A DNA stretch of 64,000 nt from Impatiens glandulifera (Eukaryota; Streptophyta; Magnoliopsida; Ericales; Balsaminaceae). The DNA lies in the NCBI RefSeq assembly GCF_907164915.1, contig NW_025919569.1, positions 99,730 through 163,729 on the forward strand. Direction: 5' to 3'. A program made the translations under genes and the position numbers. Of the stretch, positions 34,392 to 46,600 are shown piece by piece. The notes beneath the pieces were generated by a model, which saw only the letters and a program-made list of their open reading frames with translations, was not told the DNA's origin and made no database searches. Every line of letters starts with the position of its first letter. Positions within the stretch are counted from its first letter, which is position 1.

Positions 34392-34460
34392 TTCTTAAGT
34401 GGTGTAGTGATTAAGTGTTCATTTTATATAATAAATATCGTGGGTTTGAACCTCACCTAG
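34392..34460 (+). repeat. tRNA-like segment, possible SINE head
   Basis: AAGTGGTGTAGTGATTAAGTG resembles an RNA polymerase III A box with its tRNA context, and GGGTTTGAACCTC (34442-34454) resembles a B box, about 40 bases apart. The intervening sequence does not form a full tRNA cloverleaf by eye. It could be a short SINE fragment inside the LTR or a decayed tRNA. Confidence 0.4.
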
Positions 34461-34499
34461 TACAAATTTATAATAATTGGATTTTTATTATTTCGGGCA

Positions 34500-34900
34500 C
34501 AGCTCATAAGACGTATGTCTTCAGACGTGGTCTGAAGCAAGCGCGAGCAGACGGGTAGTCTAAAGAAGTGTGCGAGCAGACAGAGTCTGAACTTCCATTA
34601 GACGGGTAGTCTAAAGAAGTTCACAAGCAGACGTCGTTTAACGTCATCAGACGTGGTATGAAGAAGTGCGCGAGAAGATGTCGTCTAACTTCATCAGACT
34701 TATAGTCTGAAGAAGTGCGCGGATAGACGTCTGAACTTCCATCAAACGGGTAGTCTAAAGAAGTGCGCGAGTAGACGTCGTCTAACTTCATCAGACGTGG
34801 TCTGAAAAAGCATGTCGTCTAACTTCATCAAACTTGTCGTCTGAAGAATTGTGCAGGCAGACATTTCAATAAGTGAGCTGTGAAGAAAGTGCGGGCAGAC
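34500..34900 (+). repeat. AGACG-type interspersed tandem repeat in U3
   Basis: Irregular units of the form (C/T)AGACG..(G/T)GTAGTCT(A/G)AAGAAGTG(C/T)GCGAGC with short complementary AGAC...GTCT arms. It is related in word content, not in exact sequence, to the GTTAGAC arrays at 13 and 50 kb. Confidence 0.7.
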
Positions 34901-35349
34901 AGCTAGGCATACGTCTCAACATCAGAGTTCATCTATTGAACAACAACAATAGGCACTTAAGCAACTTCATCAGCAGACTGATCCAACAGCTGATTATGTT
35001 ATCAACTGAGTGTCACATCAGCTGAATACGACAAAATTTTCATATAACTCTCTACCCTACCATGAACGAATATTCCTTTGTCATGCACACTAAAATCCCA
35101 TACGCTAGGCGTACAACAAACGTACTAGGTTTCACGTGAAAACATAATAGATTTGACTATTGCCATTTCACACATATAATTGACAAGTAAAATTTATATT
35201 CCTGATCTTAATGGTAACATTAGGTCCATGTATTATTTATTTAAATAAAATTTTAAACTATAATTTATAAGTGATTAAATAAGGGTGAAAATCAAATAAT
35301 ATGCCATTGTCACTACTATCCTCCTATAATATGAAAAGATGCACTTGGG

Positions 35350-35520
35350 CATAACATAAATGGTCCAGAACATGGCCATATTATGGAATAATTGGTCCCG
35401 AACATGACCATATTAGGGACCAAGTGGTCTTGAACATGACCATGTTTGAGACCATTACGTCCAGAACACGACCATATTCGATACAATTTCGTCCTTAACA
35501 TGATCATTTTTGTTAATATA
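35350..35520 (+). repeat. Repeat array with AACATG..CATGTT palindromes, left of MULE transposase
   Basis: About five units of 32 bases, each with GGTC(C/T)(A/C/T)GAACATG(G/A)CCAT(A/G)TT. The arms AACATG and CATGTT are complementary. The same unit recurs at 37370-37540 and near 41287. Confidence 0.75.
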
Positions 35521-35542
35521 GTTTCTCTTATTCTTTAGCTTC

Positions 35543-37194
35543 ATGGATCACGAAGTTCAAATACACAATGTTCAAATTCCCAGTATTAGAATGGCCTTTC
35601 CTTCTGAAAAGGACCTTCACAAATTTTATAATTCCTATGCCCATTCAAAAGGCTTTGGCATTTCTATGTTAGGAGCAAGGAACGGTCCAAATGGCAAACA
35701 AAAGTGCTTCTACATCGCTTGTATCAAAAGTGGTGCATGTTCTATAAAGGGGAAATTTTTTTACAATGTAGACCTTTTACCAAAACGAACTATCAGGCTA
35801 AGATAAATGTGCAGTTCAAAATGAAGGGTTGTTGAGATAACTAGTGTCTTCCATGACCATACACATATATTGAGTCCTAGAATGTCGAGACATCTTAGAT
35901 CTCACAAGGTTCTAGATCCAAGTGCGAAGAGAAGATCGGATTTAAAAGACGAAGCTGTAATTACTTTTTTTAAAAATATATCAATCAATTGTAGTTGAAG
36001 CTAGTAGATATGATAATATGACTTTTAATGAGAGAAGCTACATAAACTATATTTCACAAGCTAGGCGTTTGCGGTTAGAAAATGGTGATGACGAAGCGCT
36101 ATGTCATTATTTCTACCGAATGCAAAGAAAATATTTAAACTTTTTTATTTATATGATGTGTACGAGGAAAACTAAATAAAGAATGTCTTTTGGGCTGATA
36201 AAGATGCAGGTTTGTATATGAGTACTTCTCGAATGTCATCATATTTGACACAACATATTTGACAAACCGTTATGATATGCCATTTGCTTCCTTAGTCAAT
36301 GTTAATCATCAGGGACAATCAAATTTGTTATGATGTGGCTTACTATCATGTGAGGATTAAGAGTCATTTATCTAGCATTTAAAAGAATGGTTGACGTGCT
36401 CTGAGGATAATAATCACTGACCAATGTCGATCAATGGACATTGCAATTGATAACGTTTTTCTGAACACTCATCATCAATTTTTTCTTTGGCATATAATGG
36501 CACATGTTCATTATAAAAGTATAAAAAATATATTCAAGAACATTATCTATAACTAAATTACAATCGAGTAGTGTGAAGATAGTTGTCTTATAATAATAGA
36601 AGAGTTTCAGTTGTAAGACAATTATTGGTTGAACTTCTTTCACGTAAAACGTGCAAAATAGATAATTGTGTATGTTAAATGCCACTTCTGGGCAGGCATC
36701 TCCACATCTCAAAGAAGTGAATCTATGAATGCTTTTTTTATGACTTTGTTCATTCTAAATCCTCCCTAAAACAATTTATGAGCAATATGACAAGGCCTTT
36801 AAGAGATCATAGAGAATGATTTTTTTTGTCATTAATATAATTCGACTATTCCAATTGTGAGTGGGTATTCATTGGAAAAAAATTTCAGAGTGTATTTAAA
36901 AATGACATTTTTAAGTTGATCCATAATAAGGTGAAAGGATTGATGTTCTACGATACCTTCATACTTGAAGATGATGGGACAACAACTACATTTGGAGTGG
37001 CGGAGACCGTGCAAGGTAATGATGGAGAACATTGGAGAGATATTTCTGTAAAGATAAATTTCACCCCGACGGGGAAATATTTCGTAAACTTTCAATGTCA
37101 AATGTTTGAGTTGTGTAGACATATTTTGGCAGTTTTGAGAAGAATGAAGGTGAATATGGTACCGAAAAAATTAAATCTTAGACCGCTGACGTAA
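35543..37194 (+). pseudogene. FAR1/FHY3-like Mutator transposase, decayed
   Basis: The ATG at 35543 starts an N-terminal FAR1-type zinc-binding domain (MAFPSEKDLHKFYNSYAHSK, GFGI, RSDLKDEA-like text in other frames to about 35960). The MULE transposase core is spread over frames: NVFWADKDAG (36182), then FDTTY, NRYDMPFASLVNVNHQGQS (36270-36330) and TDQCRSM. The end (36916-37194) has an intact frame with KYFVNFQCQMFELCRHILAVL, the SWIM-type zinc motif with residues missing between the Cys pair and CRH. Intact relatives are either transposases or light-signalling transcription factors derived from them. The repeat arrays on both sides favour the element. Confidence 0.8.
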
Positions 37195-37369
37195 AGATTT
37201 GAAAAGAGGTTATCAAAGTATCAATAACATTTATAATTCTGATATGGGTGACATTAAAAGAAATTGATATAACTATCTTACTCAAATGATGCAAGAGCTC
37301 CAACAGATTGTAGAACAATCTGATCATAATACTGAAGTAGTGAAAGAAGTGAAGGAAAAGTTTATTGCA

Positions 37370-37540
37370 TAGAAATGGACATGTTTGAGACCATTTCTTC
37401 CCGAACATGGACATGTTCTAGACAATTCTCCATAACATGGACATGTTCCGGAACATTTCTCCAAAACATAGAAATGTTCTGGACCATTTAACTAGAGCAT
37501 GTACATGTTTTGGACCATTTCACTTGATCATGGACTATTT
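37370..37540 (+). repeat. AACATG..CATGTT palindromic array, right of the transposase gene
   Basis: Units such as CCGAACATGGACATGTTC and GTTCTGGACCATTT, in both orientations relative to the array at 35350. With that array it brackets the transposase gene. Confidence 0.7.
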
Positions 37541-38160
37541 TCAATTAATTTCTTCAGATTATGAACTATTTTCAATATAATGTATTAACCAACAAAACAT
37601 TTTAACTAATTTTCAATATAAACAAATGGTATTAATTTACAAATCATTTCATATATAATGTATCAACCAAAAAATGTTACAAATGATATTAATTTACATT
37701 TTCTAACGATGTAAAAATTCTCTTTAAGTTTTCATAAAATTGGATCCTAACATTGTTCACTTCTAAATTCAGGATCAACGAACCATATTTTATCCTCATC
37801 GACTCAAGTACTAATTTGAACTTCAAAAACATAAGTTTCAGCAAGTTAGTATAGATAATTATCAAACAATGTTAAAACTTTATTACTTATAGTTCCCTTG
37901 TTGCTAATATCATGAAGCGATAATACTTCTTCTCCTTCAAATGACTCCATTTGACACATGTTGTAGATTTCACAATTTATTTTATTATCACAATCTTTTC
38001 AAGGAAATTTCATAATATTGAATGCGAAGTTAGCTATTGAAGCAATGATTCCCGAGTCAACAGTCTTCATGAATTCAACAAAAGCATTTTTATATTTTAC
38101 CAAGGAAAGAAAAAAATATAAATATAAATGTTAAATATAAACACTTTTAGATAGAGAAAT
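37541..38160. other. AT-rich stretch, possible end of the opposing gene
   Basis: No clear frame. Minus-strand text near 37740-38060 is more codon-like than the surroundings but too broken to call. Confidence 0.3.
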
Positions 38161-41154
38161 TCAACTTATTACCAAGGCCTTAGATGTATCATATTTTTCC
38201 TTCCATGGTAAATTATTGGACAATGGTAGGTTATCAAGTATTTGTATTTTTTGTTGATGTCGTACACATAATAATGAGAATGTTCTAAAATAGGGAATAA
38301 AATTTGCAAAACAAGACCATTTTATTTAAGATATCAGATGGTTAGGTAGTCAAAAATTGAGAATGGTCTAAAATATTTGAGATGTTACTTACAAGATCAG
38401 CCTTCTTTAAATCTTCAAATGATAAATGACATATTTTTATTTCTTCATAATTATATTGGAAAAACAATCAAAACAATCACCACCATAAGAATGATTACTT
38501 TGCAAATGAACATCATATTAAAAAAATATAATAATCATATAAAAAAGCCTACATATGTAAAATAAGAGAAGAAAATTTTCCGGATGTTATTAATGTTTTA
38601 TTTGTGCAATGATTGTACAAATGGCTCCAGATATCAATTATTATAGAGTCCAAATAGTTTTCACTTTTTAGTGAAAGCATGCATCCTGTGTTCAGCGTGA
38701 CTCTATCGCTCTAGAATAAAACTTTACAAGAAAGACAAATGAAGAAAATCCATCCTAATAAGAGTTAAGAAAACATTATAATGACTACTAAGCGTTCTAG
38801 AGATGTTACATTAAGTGAGAATCAACAAAAATGAAGTCCGCAAGCTGTTGATCAAATTTAGAAATTCTGGAAAAATTGAAAACATGGGATAAATTCTTCC
38901 TAACTATTACCATGTAAGGAGACCAAAGAGGCGTCCCCGTTTTTTTAATACTCTTAGGCTGTGTTTTAAGCGATACTGGGGCTACTTTTGCAACCTCTAT
39001 GGGTTGAGGTTCTATTTATACGACCGGAAGTGGTGATTCTTCAATTCAAACCGTTGGCCGATTATTAGGCATTAACTTCCTCTTCCTCTTAGGTTGTGTT
39101 CTAAGCAGTACTAGGGCTTCTTTCGCAACCTTTGTGGGTTAAGGTTCTTTTGCCAAAAAATTCTTAATCAACTGCTCTATTCTCTCAAGGACATCTTTGG
39201 GTGATGATGACTCAAGTATAAACTTCCTCTTAGACTTCACCACATAAGATTGATGATCAATGGCAACAACCACATCATCCACCACTTCAGATGGTGTTTC
39301 AACTCGAACCTCTACGAGTTGATGATCTATGATAACAGTCGCATCTTCCACCACCACTTCGAGTGGTGTTTCAACTCAAACATCTGTGGGTTGATGATCT
39401 ATGGCAACAGTTGCATCCTCTACCACCACTTTGGGTTGTGTTTCAATACGAACATTTGCGGGTTGATGATCTATGACAACGATCGCATCCTCCACCACCT
39501 CTTAAGGTGGAATTTCAACTTGAATATCTACGGGTTGAGGTTCTTCTACAGGGGGTGCCTTTGTTAAATAATTGTGAATGACATCCTTGAGAAATTGATT
39601 TGTGTCCATAGCCTCGTAAAAGACATGGATGGAGGGAAAAAATAGGAAAAATGGGTTGAGTTTATGTTGTTGTGATGATGTTGCTACATCTTTCAACACT
39701 TATGTTGTTTTTACTATATTTTGTGTAGATCTAGCCATGTTCTGTGCAGATCTAGAGTATCTAATGAGTTTTTAACGATGGAGGAGGTTAATACCTAAGA
39801 CTCTTCCTCTCCAATCTAAGCTTCTTCACATTATGTTCCACATGATCTTCTACCTGATCTATTATATGATATTCCACTTGATCTTCTAGATGATCTTCCA
39901 CCTCATATTCCACTTTATCTTCCAAATAATCTTCCAAATGATCTTCTACCTCATCTTTCACCCGATCTCGCACCTCATCTACCACTGTCTTAGGCTCATC
40001 ATGGTAGGGTCTTGGAAGTGGAAGGCGTCCAACATCCCTTCCATATATAAATACTCCTTGTTTCATTTCCATATGAATCTTTGGCTTATTTGTAATCTAA
40101 CATGACAATATCGGAAATTATCGTTCGTAAGGCAATTGGAGTTTAAGGTACGAAATCCTATCAATGTAGAACAACTGAAATAATGAATAATATGTTAAAA
40201 CATTTACATCGACATTTAAATAAACCACTAAATTTAAGTACTAACAAAAATCACTTACAATGAGAAATGTGTGCATTCCAAAGAAATAATGACCTTCATT
40301 CTTCTTCTAGTGCTAACAAACTTCAACTAAGCATTTAATTGTGAATTGGCACCAATTAATGTTTCAGATATTATTGACTTCAAATAAAGATTTCAGGATT
40401 TTAAACCTGCAAGTACAAAAATTTGGTAAGTGAAGTGTACATAATTTAATGATGCTTTGGAATGTAAGTTTTGAGAATGTAAGTGTATGCATGCATTGTT
40501 GATTTTGTGAGGTAAAGAGAAAGCTACTGAAAACATAGACTACAAAGTCTATCTTAAAATTATTACAAGTTGCTCTATTGTTTAGAATTATCTTTGGCAT
40601 TACAGTTGTTCTAAGACCATAACTATTTTGTTTCATTCTCCATCGTGTCCTCTAGTCCCTCAAATGTTCATCATGTTCGGGGGACTCTATATCGTTTCTA
40701 ATAGACATAAAAATTTAAATTTCCCCACTAAGAATTTCCAGTACGCATTGAACATCCTTCCTCAATTTTGACTTCCTCTCCCTTCCATAGGCTGATCATA
40801 TAATTATCGTAGTCGAATGACCTGACGATGTGTCGAGAGTGTTCGCTTGGACATTTAGAAATGCTAAGTGTAAGAAGTCCTCCAAAGCCTATGGCCTTCA
40901 TGACCTATTTTTTTCTTATGTCAATTATTTATTATATTGAAAAAATCATTTGGCGAGGTCCTAGTCAAAAAAATATTGTGTTCATACTTTTTTGGGGATG
41001 GTGGAGGTGAGGGATCTAGAGATGCGAATGGTGAAGTGGGAGCTAGAGATGAAGGAGCGGAGGGTGAAATGGGAGCTGGAGATGAGGGAGCGGAGGGTGG
41101 GGTGGGAGTTGTAGGTGTGGGAGCGGAGGGAGCTATAGTAGTAATGGCCAGCAA
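38160..41154 (-). pseudogene. Minus-strand repeat-rich gene in the MULE region, possibly Ulp1-like (C48) at its end; broken
   Basis: A TATA box on the minus strand (TATATAAA, about 41190-41197) precedes an ATG at 41154 whose frame gives a Pro/Ser/Thr/Ala-rich N-terminus (PSAPTPTTPTPPSAPSSP and similar). Further pieces: a Glu/Asp/Val-rich repeat (VEDHLEDYLEDKVEYEVED) at 39788-40072; an 18-24 residue unit of the form VVEDATVxIDHQ, four times, at 39250-39540; PKDVLERIEQLIKNFLAK at 39139-39200; then WSPYMVIV near 38930. Toward 38190-38310 a segment reads HYYVYDIN and LDNLPLSNNLPWKEKY, which resembles the region after the catalytic His of MULE-associated Ulp1-like proteases. The catalytic Asp, Gln and Cys cannot be confirmed. 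Stops and frameshifts are frequent. The repeats are clear; the protease assignment is weak. Confidence 0.4.
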
Positions 41155-41286
41155 TGATAAATATGATGTCGAGGGTCGACGATGACTCCTTTTATATACT
41201 CTATAAAAACTAAATATGATATTAGCAAATAAAGCTAAAGAAGAAAAATGATATTAACAATGAAAGCTATATTAAAATTCAACGAA

Positions 41287-41330
41287 ATGGTCCTGAACAT
41301 GTTCATATTATGGAAAAGTAAAAGTAACGA
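41287..41330 (+). repeat. Single MULE-region repeat unit, right side
   Basis: AAATGGTCCTGAACATGTTC then ATATTATGG, matching the unit at 35358 in the same orientation. It may mark the right part of the MULE region. No 9-bp target duplication could be fixed by eye. Confidence 0.5.
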
Positions 41331-41394
41331 TTTTAAGGATTTAGTTGTTCTCTAAAATTGTTGTTTGACATTGATTTTATGGCTTACTATTTTT

Positions 41395-41640
41395 GAAGCA
41401 CGGAAGAAAGAAGAAATCGTCGAAATCTGAAGTCGCGGAAGTAGGAATAAAAAATTTCGATGTCCGAAGTCGCGGAATAAAGAAGAAGAAATCGTCGAAG
41501 TCCTAAGTCGCATAAGGAAGAAGGAAGAAGAAAGTCGAAGACGCTGAAGAAGGAAGAAGAACGGAAGCCAAAAATTGAAAATGAAGAGAGTGAGAAAGAG
41601 AAGGAGAGGGATTAAAAATAATTAATAAAAAATTCTTATT
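41395..41640 (+). repeat. Purine-rich GAAGTCGCGGAA repeats
   Basis: Repeated GAAGAA(A) and (G)AAGTCGC words in irregular tandem order. No frame of interest. Confidence 0.6.
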
Positions 41641-42055
41641 ATATCTTTATCATTAATTTTTTTAAATATAATTTATCATGTAATTAATTTGTTTTCTCTC
41701 TTATGATATTATTTTTCATCATTAATTTTTATAAATATAACATAGGTAATAATCATGTAAAATATGTATTGTTTAATTAATTTTTTTTATATTTATATAA
41801 AAAATATTACATAACTATTTATTTTTATATATAATAAAACAATAATATATATAATTATAAATTCACTAATAATAACTAATTTTTTCCTTCTCTCATGATA
41901 TATATATTATATTATCTTTAATCACAAATAATTCTATTTCTCTATCCTATTATAATGAAAAAAATCTTTAAAATAATAATATTTAATTTATTAAATTCTA
42001 TTTCTTAAATAATTAATTTTTTATTTTCAATCATCATCATATATATATATATGAT
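41640..42055. repeat. AT-rich repeat R2, copy left of R1
   Basis: Shares ATAATTATAAATTCACT, AATAACTAATT, TTTCTCTATCCTATTATAAT and ATTTATTAAATTC with the copies at 26690-27160 and 43430-43640, in the same order. Confidence 0.7.
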
Positions 42056-43180
42056 AATAATTTGGTATCAGAGTAACGGTTCTGAACCTTAGTACTTTCA
42101 CACACATGCTCCTATAGATGCATCTTCAAGAATTCGCCTTCAAGTTGGTAAATGTTTTTAAATGATGTTTTGCATGACATGAAACGGTTTTTCATAATGA
42201 TTAGAAATAATGTTTTTCTTGAAGCCATTTTCATAATCACAATATTAGTACTGCCCATATGATCGAATTTCAGGGTCGATATTCTTTATAAGGGGGTAGT
42301 TAGAAACGTCCCAAAATCACACTTTTTCAGACCGAGAAATCTACGGTCTTGACAGAGATCTAGGACTATGGATGTTGGAATTCAGGACCGAGTAGTCCGA
42401 CCGATGATCCTGCAAATGAAGGATTTAAAGGCAAGTACTCTTTTTCTATACGTTTTCTAAACCCACACAATACTACTTATTCATGTATTTTATATAAACG
42501 ATGCATATGGTTTTCAAAGCATGTTTTCATTGCATGTCCATGATTTTTAAAGAATGATGATTAATATAAGGGTAATGGATTCAAAGAAATTGATGAATGA
42601 ATATGGGAGATGGCTACCGGCATGAGCTCCGGTAGTCTGATTACAAAGTACTGGCTGAATATTTATGGGACTAGAGTTTCTAGTGTGATCTCTAGTTACT
42701 GTTCTCCAAACTAAATGATGGTCCAAAACAGGTCAAGGGGTTTTAAGGATAGACTCCTAATTGTGCCTAACAAAATACGGCTCAAATGGATTCCTTTCTT
42801 TCATGATCCGTTCTGAAATATTAGGGTCCCAATATAAATCAGATGTAACTGTACATGGTGATATTCCCTTAAAAACCCTCATGGATGCAATGTAGTAAAA
42901 TGTCTTTTATGTATTACTTTTAAATGCTTGCTGGGTCTGTCAATTCACTATGCTTGTGTGGCATAGGTGGATCCAGCCACGATTTTTATGACCGGTGAAG
43001 GAAAATTTGTAGTCGAGCATGGTGCAAGAGATGCATCTAGAAGGAGGCACCGAGACCGTAGGACTGACTTTTATATCACCCTTTTCAATGATCGTGTCAA
43101 ATAGGCACCTTCGCGTTTTCGCACTTAGGATCGAAATCATGTTGAAATAGGTGCAAGAAATTAGGATTTTAGGGAAACAA
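42056..43180 (+). repeat. Dispersed repeat R1, with a primer-binding-site-like start
   Basis: Begins with TTTGGTATCAGAG (42061-42073), identical over 11 bases to the initiator tRNA-Met primer-binding site, just after an AT-rich repeat copy. Its interior aligns with the inverted R1' at 33310-33960 and 31760-31850. It ends CAATTTGGTATATC, followed by another AT-rich repeat copy. It could be a short non-autonomous LTR element whose AT-rich flanks act as LTRs, or part of an unidentified retroelement. No coding frame. Confidence 0.5.
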
Positions 43181-43189
43181 TTTGGTATA

Positions 43190-43640
43190 TCTATATAATA
43201 TATATATATATATATATATAATTTTTTATATCACATAATTAATTTGTTTTTTCTATCATTGTCAACATCAATATATATATATATATATTATTTATCATAA
43301 TTATTTTTTTATAAATATAATTTATCTAATAATCATGTAAAATTTATATTGTGTAATTTTATTTTTAAATTTATATATAAAATATTACATAATTATTTAT
43401 TTTTATTCATAATTAAATAATAATAATAATATATATATATAATTATGAATTCACTAATAATAACTAATTATTTTTTTCTAAATTAATTTTTTATTTTCTC
43501 TCATTATATATTTATATATATATATATATATACTATATTATATTTCATCATAAATAATTTTATTTCTCACTTTCGTAATTTAAAAAATCTTAAAACAATA
43601 GTTACTAATTTATTAATTTCTATTTTCTAAACTAATTTAA
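43190..43640. repeat. AT-rich repeat R2, copy right of R1 and bordering the endogenous virus
   Basis: Shares with the other R2 copies the strings ATAATTATGAATTCACT, AATAACTAATTATTTTTT and TTTATTAATTTCTATTTTCT. TA runs at 43196-43220, 43270-43290 and 43508-43532. Confidence 0.7.
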
Positions 43641-43649
43641 TTTTTATTT

Positions 43650-46600
43650 TCTCACCAGTTGATAAACCAAATAATGAGAGAATCTTAATACAACTGAGAG
43701 AAGACCTATTAAATGAGAAGAAATATTTTTTCTTAACAACTGGAAAATTGAACAAGTTGTCTTTGTAGAACCACAAGTTCAGAACTATAATAATATATTA
43801 GATATTTCCTATAATGAAAGAATGTCGAAATCAAATTCGATATAAGTCTAAAATTATGTCCTTCACAAAAACACAACTCTGTTAAACCATATATCTCACC
43901 ATTCGACTATAAAGTTGAATATCCTTCAAGGGAATCCACCTCCCAAATAAGAGAAACAACATTTCCGGAAGATTCAACTCTGATTACAAAAAAAAACTTT
44001 ATATTAATAGACAAAATATTTTTAGAGAAAATAACATCCACACTCAAACCTTAAACGGATTTGAACCGAAAATGTTGAAAGTGGACTTTTCTATCTAATG
44101 AATTATACACCCATAATAGATTTCAGTACTGGCTCCCCAGCCAGAAAAATTATTTCCAAAGAATTTAAAAGATCCGGGTTATACCTAATTTAGGAAATAG
44201 TTTTTTGAAAGCTTTTTCAAAAATACAACAATTTAAAAAAGAATTATATGAATTCTACAAATAAAAAATGCTTTAATTCCCTTTCATGGTTTATAAGCAT
44301 TTATGTAAAAAATTATATAGCTGTTATGAAAGAAATTATAGGTTAGAAACATGAAAAACCTATATAGGTATATATCCGCCTCAGCAAACTTTTCATATTG
44401 AAAAAAGTGAAAATTACAAATTTTTCAGCATATAAAAAATTAATTGAAAATGATACACTTCCAGTAACTTGTAAACATATTAATAACATGTTTGAACATC
44501 AAAATTAAACAAATTTATTTCTAAATATTCTAGGAGAACAATTACAATCTATCGAGAATAAGATTAAAAAAAATAATAAGATCAATAAATTAAATCAAAC
44601 TAGGCGTATTGAAAACAACCCGAAAGAAAAAGAAGCTTTCCCAATCTTCCAACCTCCTCAAATAATATACGATATCAAACTAAGGCCATTCTTGAAGAAT
44701 TATAATTTAGAAAACTAAGCATAAAGACTCTAGATAAATAATTACAATTTGACTTGAATTAAAAATCAGATCAAAAACAAATCTTCAAAGACCAGATTAA
44801 AAAATGGACTGATAAACCCATACAAAAGAAATTCTATTAGAGCAGACCAACCAAATAGATGTCTTGCATGAAGAATTTACAAATACAATTGATATCAGTT
44901 ATTCAAGTAACAAGATATATGAATGGAATATTGATAGTTACTCAAATAAACAAATCTATAATACGGTACATAGAATGTTAATGTACTCAACAATTTGTAA
45001 AAATAGTAAAAATTATGATAAAACTATAGCTACAAGAAAACAATAGTTTTATTGAACATGCAATTTATACACTAGCAGTTAATATTATTGAACACTTCAC
45101 AGGAAGGTTCAATGATAATAGTGATACCATAAAAACATTATTACAAAATTTAAGGTGTAAAGTTTTAGATTTTAGATGGTATAAAGACACCTTCCTTAAT
45201 AGAGTCATGGAATTCCCAAAATGTAATAATGTACACTATAAATCAAAATTTATTGACAGACTCCCAAGCCTATTTGCTAAAAGAGTCAGAAGAAATCTCA
45301 AAAAGAATGATCCAATGATACCATATGAAAACTTTACATATGGTGCATTAATAGATACTTGTATTCAAGAAGGATTAGCCTTATGTAATGAGATTAAACT
45401 AAGCCAACAAATTAAAAGACAGAGTTTAAATGAAAGAAAATAATTAGGTCAATTTTGCCAATAATTCGATCTAAATACCCCTACATCTAGCAAAGATAGA
45501 GGGTCAAAATACAATAAATTTCATAAATATAGAAAATTCTCCCATAAACATTTAAAGATAAAAAATCAAAGGAGGGATGAAAAATCCCGATCAAGATCGA
45601 AAATTTTCAAAAGTAATAGGAAATGTCACAACTGTAGAAATATTGGACACACATTAAAATATTACCGGGGCAAGAAAAAAATTAATAATCTTGAAATCCT
45701 AGAAGATATAAAAAGATTAATTTATCAAATCCTTCAAAACTCAGAATTTGAAGAATTCGACTCAAACTCAACTAGTAGTAATTCTAAGCTATATGTTATG
45801 AATAATTAGAATATTTCTGAATTAAGCTCAAAAGACTCCGAATGTGAGCTGTGCCAATCGGGATTAAAATGTCCCAAGAAAGAATTTAATAAAATTGACC
45901 AAAATAAAATATCAAAAAATCGGAATTATATAGAATCATATCTCAATTATCATATATGAAAATTAATATTTTAACTTTTAATCATGCTTTTGAATTAAAA
46001 TTCATTAGGGATCCATAATTAAGAATTTAGATCATAGATCAATTCAATACTGAAAAATGAACTTCGTCCTCTAGTTAAGAAGAAAGAAAAGACAATATTT
46101 TAAATTATAATAAATCTTATAATATGACTAAGGTAATAAACCAACTTAGGAACAAATATCAGAACAAAGAAGATAGTATATCTATCCAAAATATTTACAA
46201 AGAAAAGAAGAAATTAAAATATTAAAAAAGAAAAATATTATGCATGAATCCATAATCACTAAACTTGAGAATTAAACTTAAGAAAACAATCAAACTTATG
46301 ACAAAAGAATAGAGAAAATAGAAAATGAAGAAAACATCTTCTCAGAAATTTTTTTATCCACAATAGAAATGATCAAATCCCAAAAATGGCACATAAAAAT
46401 ATCTTTTTTGCTAGATAATCATTATTCAAAGTCGTTTACTGCTCTTGTTGTTAGCGAAGAAAATCTAAATTTTATACAAGAATGATTAACTCCTACTATA
46501 TATTTTCAAAAAACAAGTCATACCCTATGGCATTTAGGTGGAGATAAACTCCAAATCCAATATAAGCTTCCTAAAGTCTACATATGTCCTAATAATGAGT

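Larger units (their letters stand above)
34225..35040 (+). repeat. 5' part of a Sirevirus LTR (U3), right end lost
   Basis: Begins TGTTAAATTAAGG directly after the purine tract. It holds a TA run, a tRNA-like segment and an AGACG repeat array. The conserved R/U5 stem-loop segments are absent, so the LTR is cut off around 35040. Confidence 0.6.

Noticed and set aside
40937..41185. Plus-strand Gly/Glu-rich ORF
   Set aside because: It is the reverse reading of the proline-rich repeat. The minus strand has a TATA box and ATG, so that strand is preferred.
42061..42073. Primer-binding site of the endogenous caulimovirid
   Set aside because: It lies in the R1 repeat, 1.6 kb before the first viral block, with an R2 repeat between, and R1 also occurs elsewhere without virus sequence.
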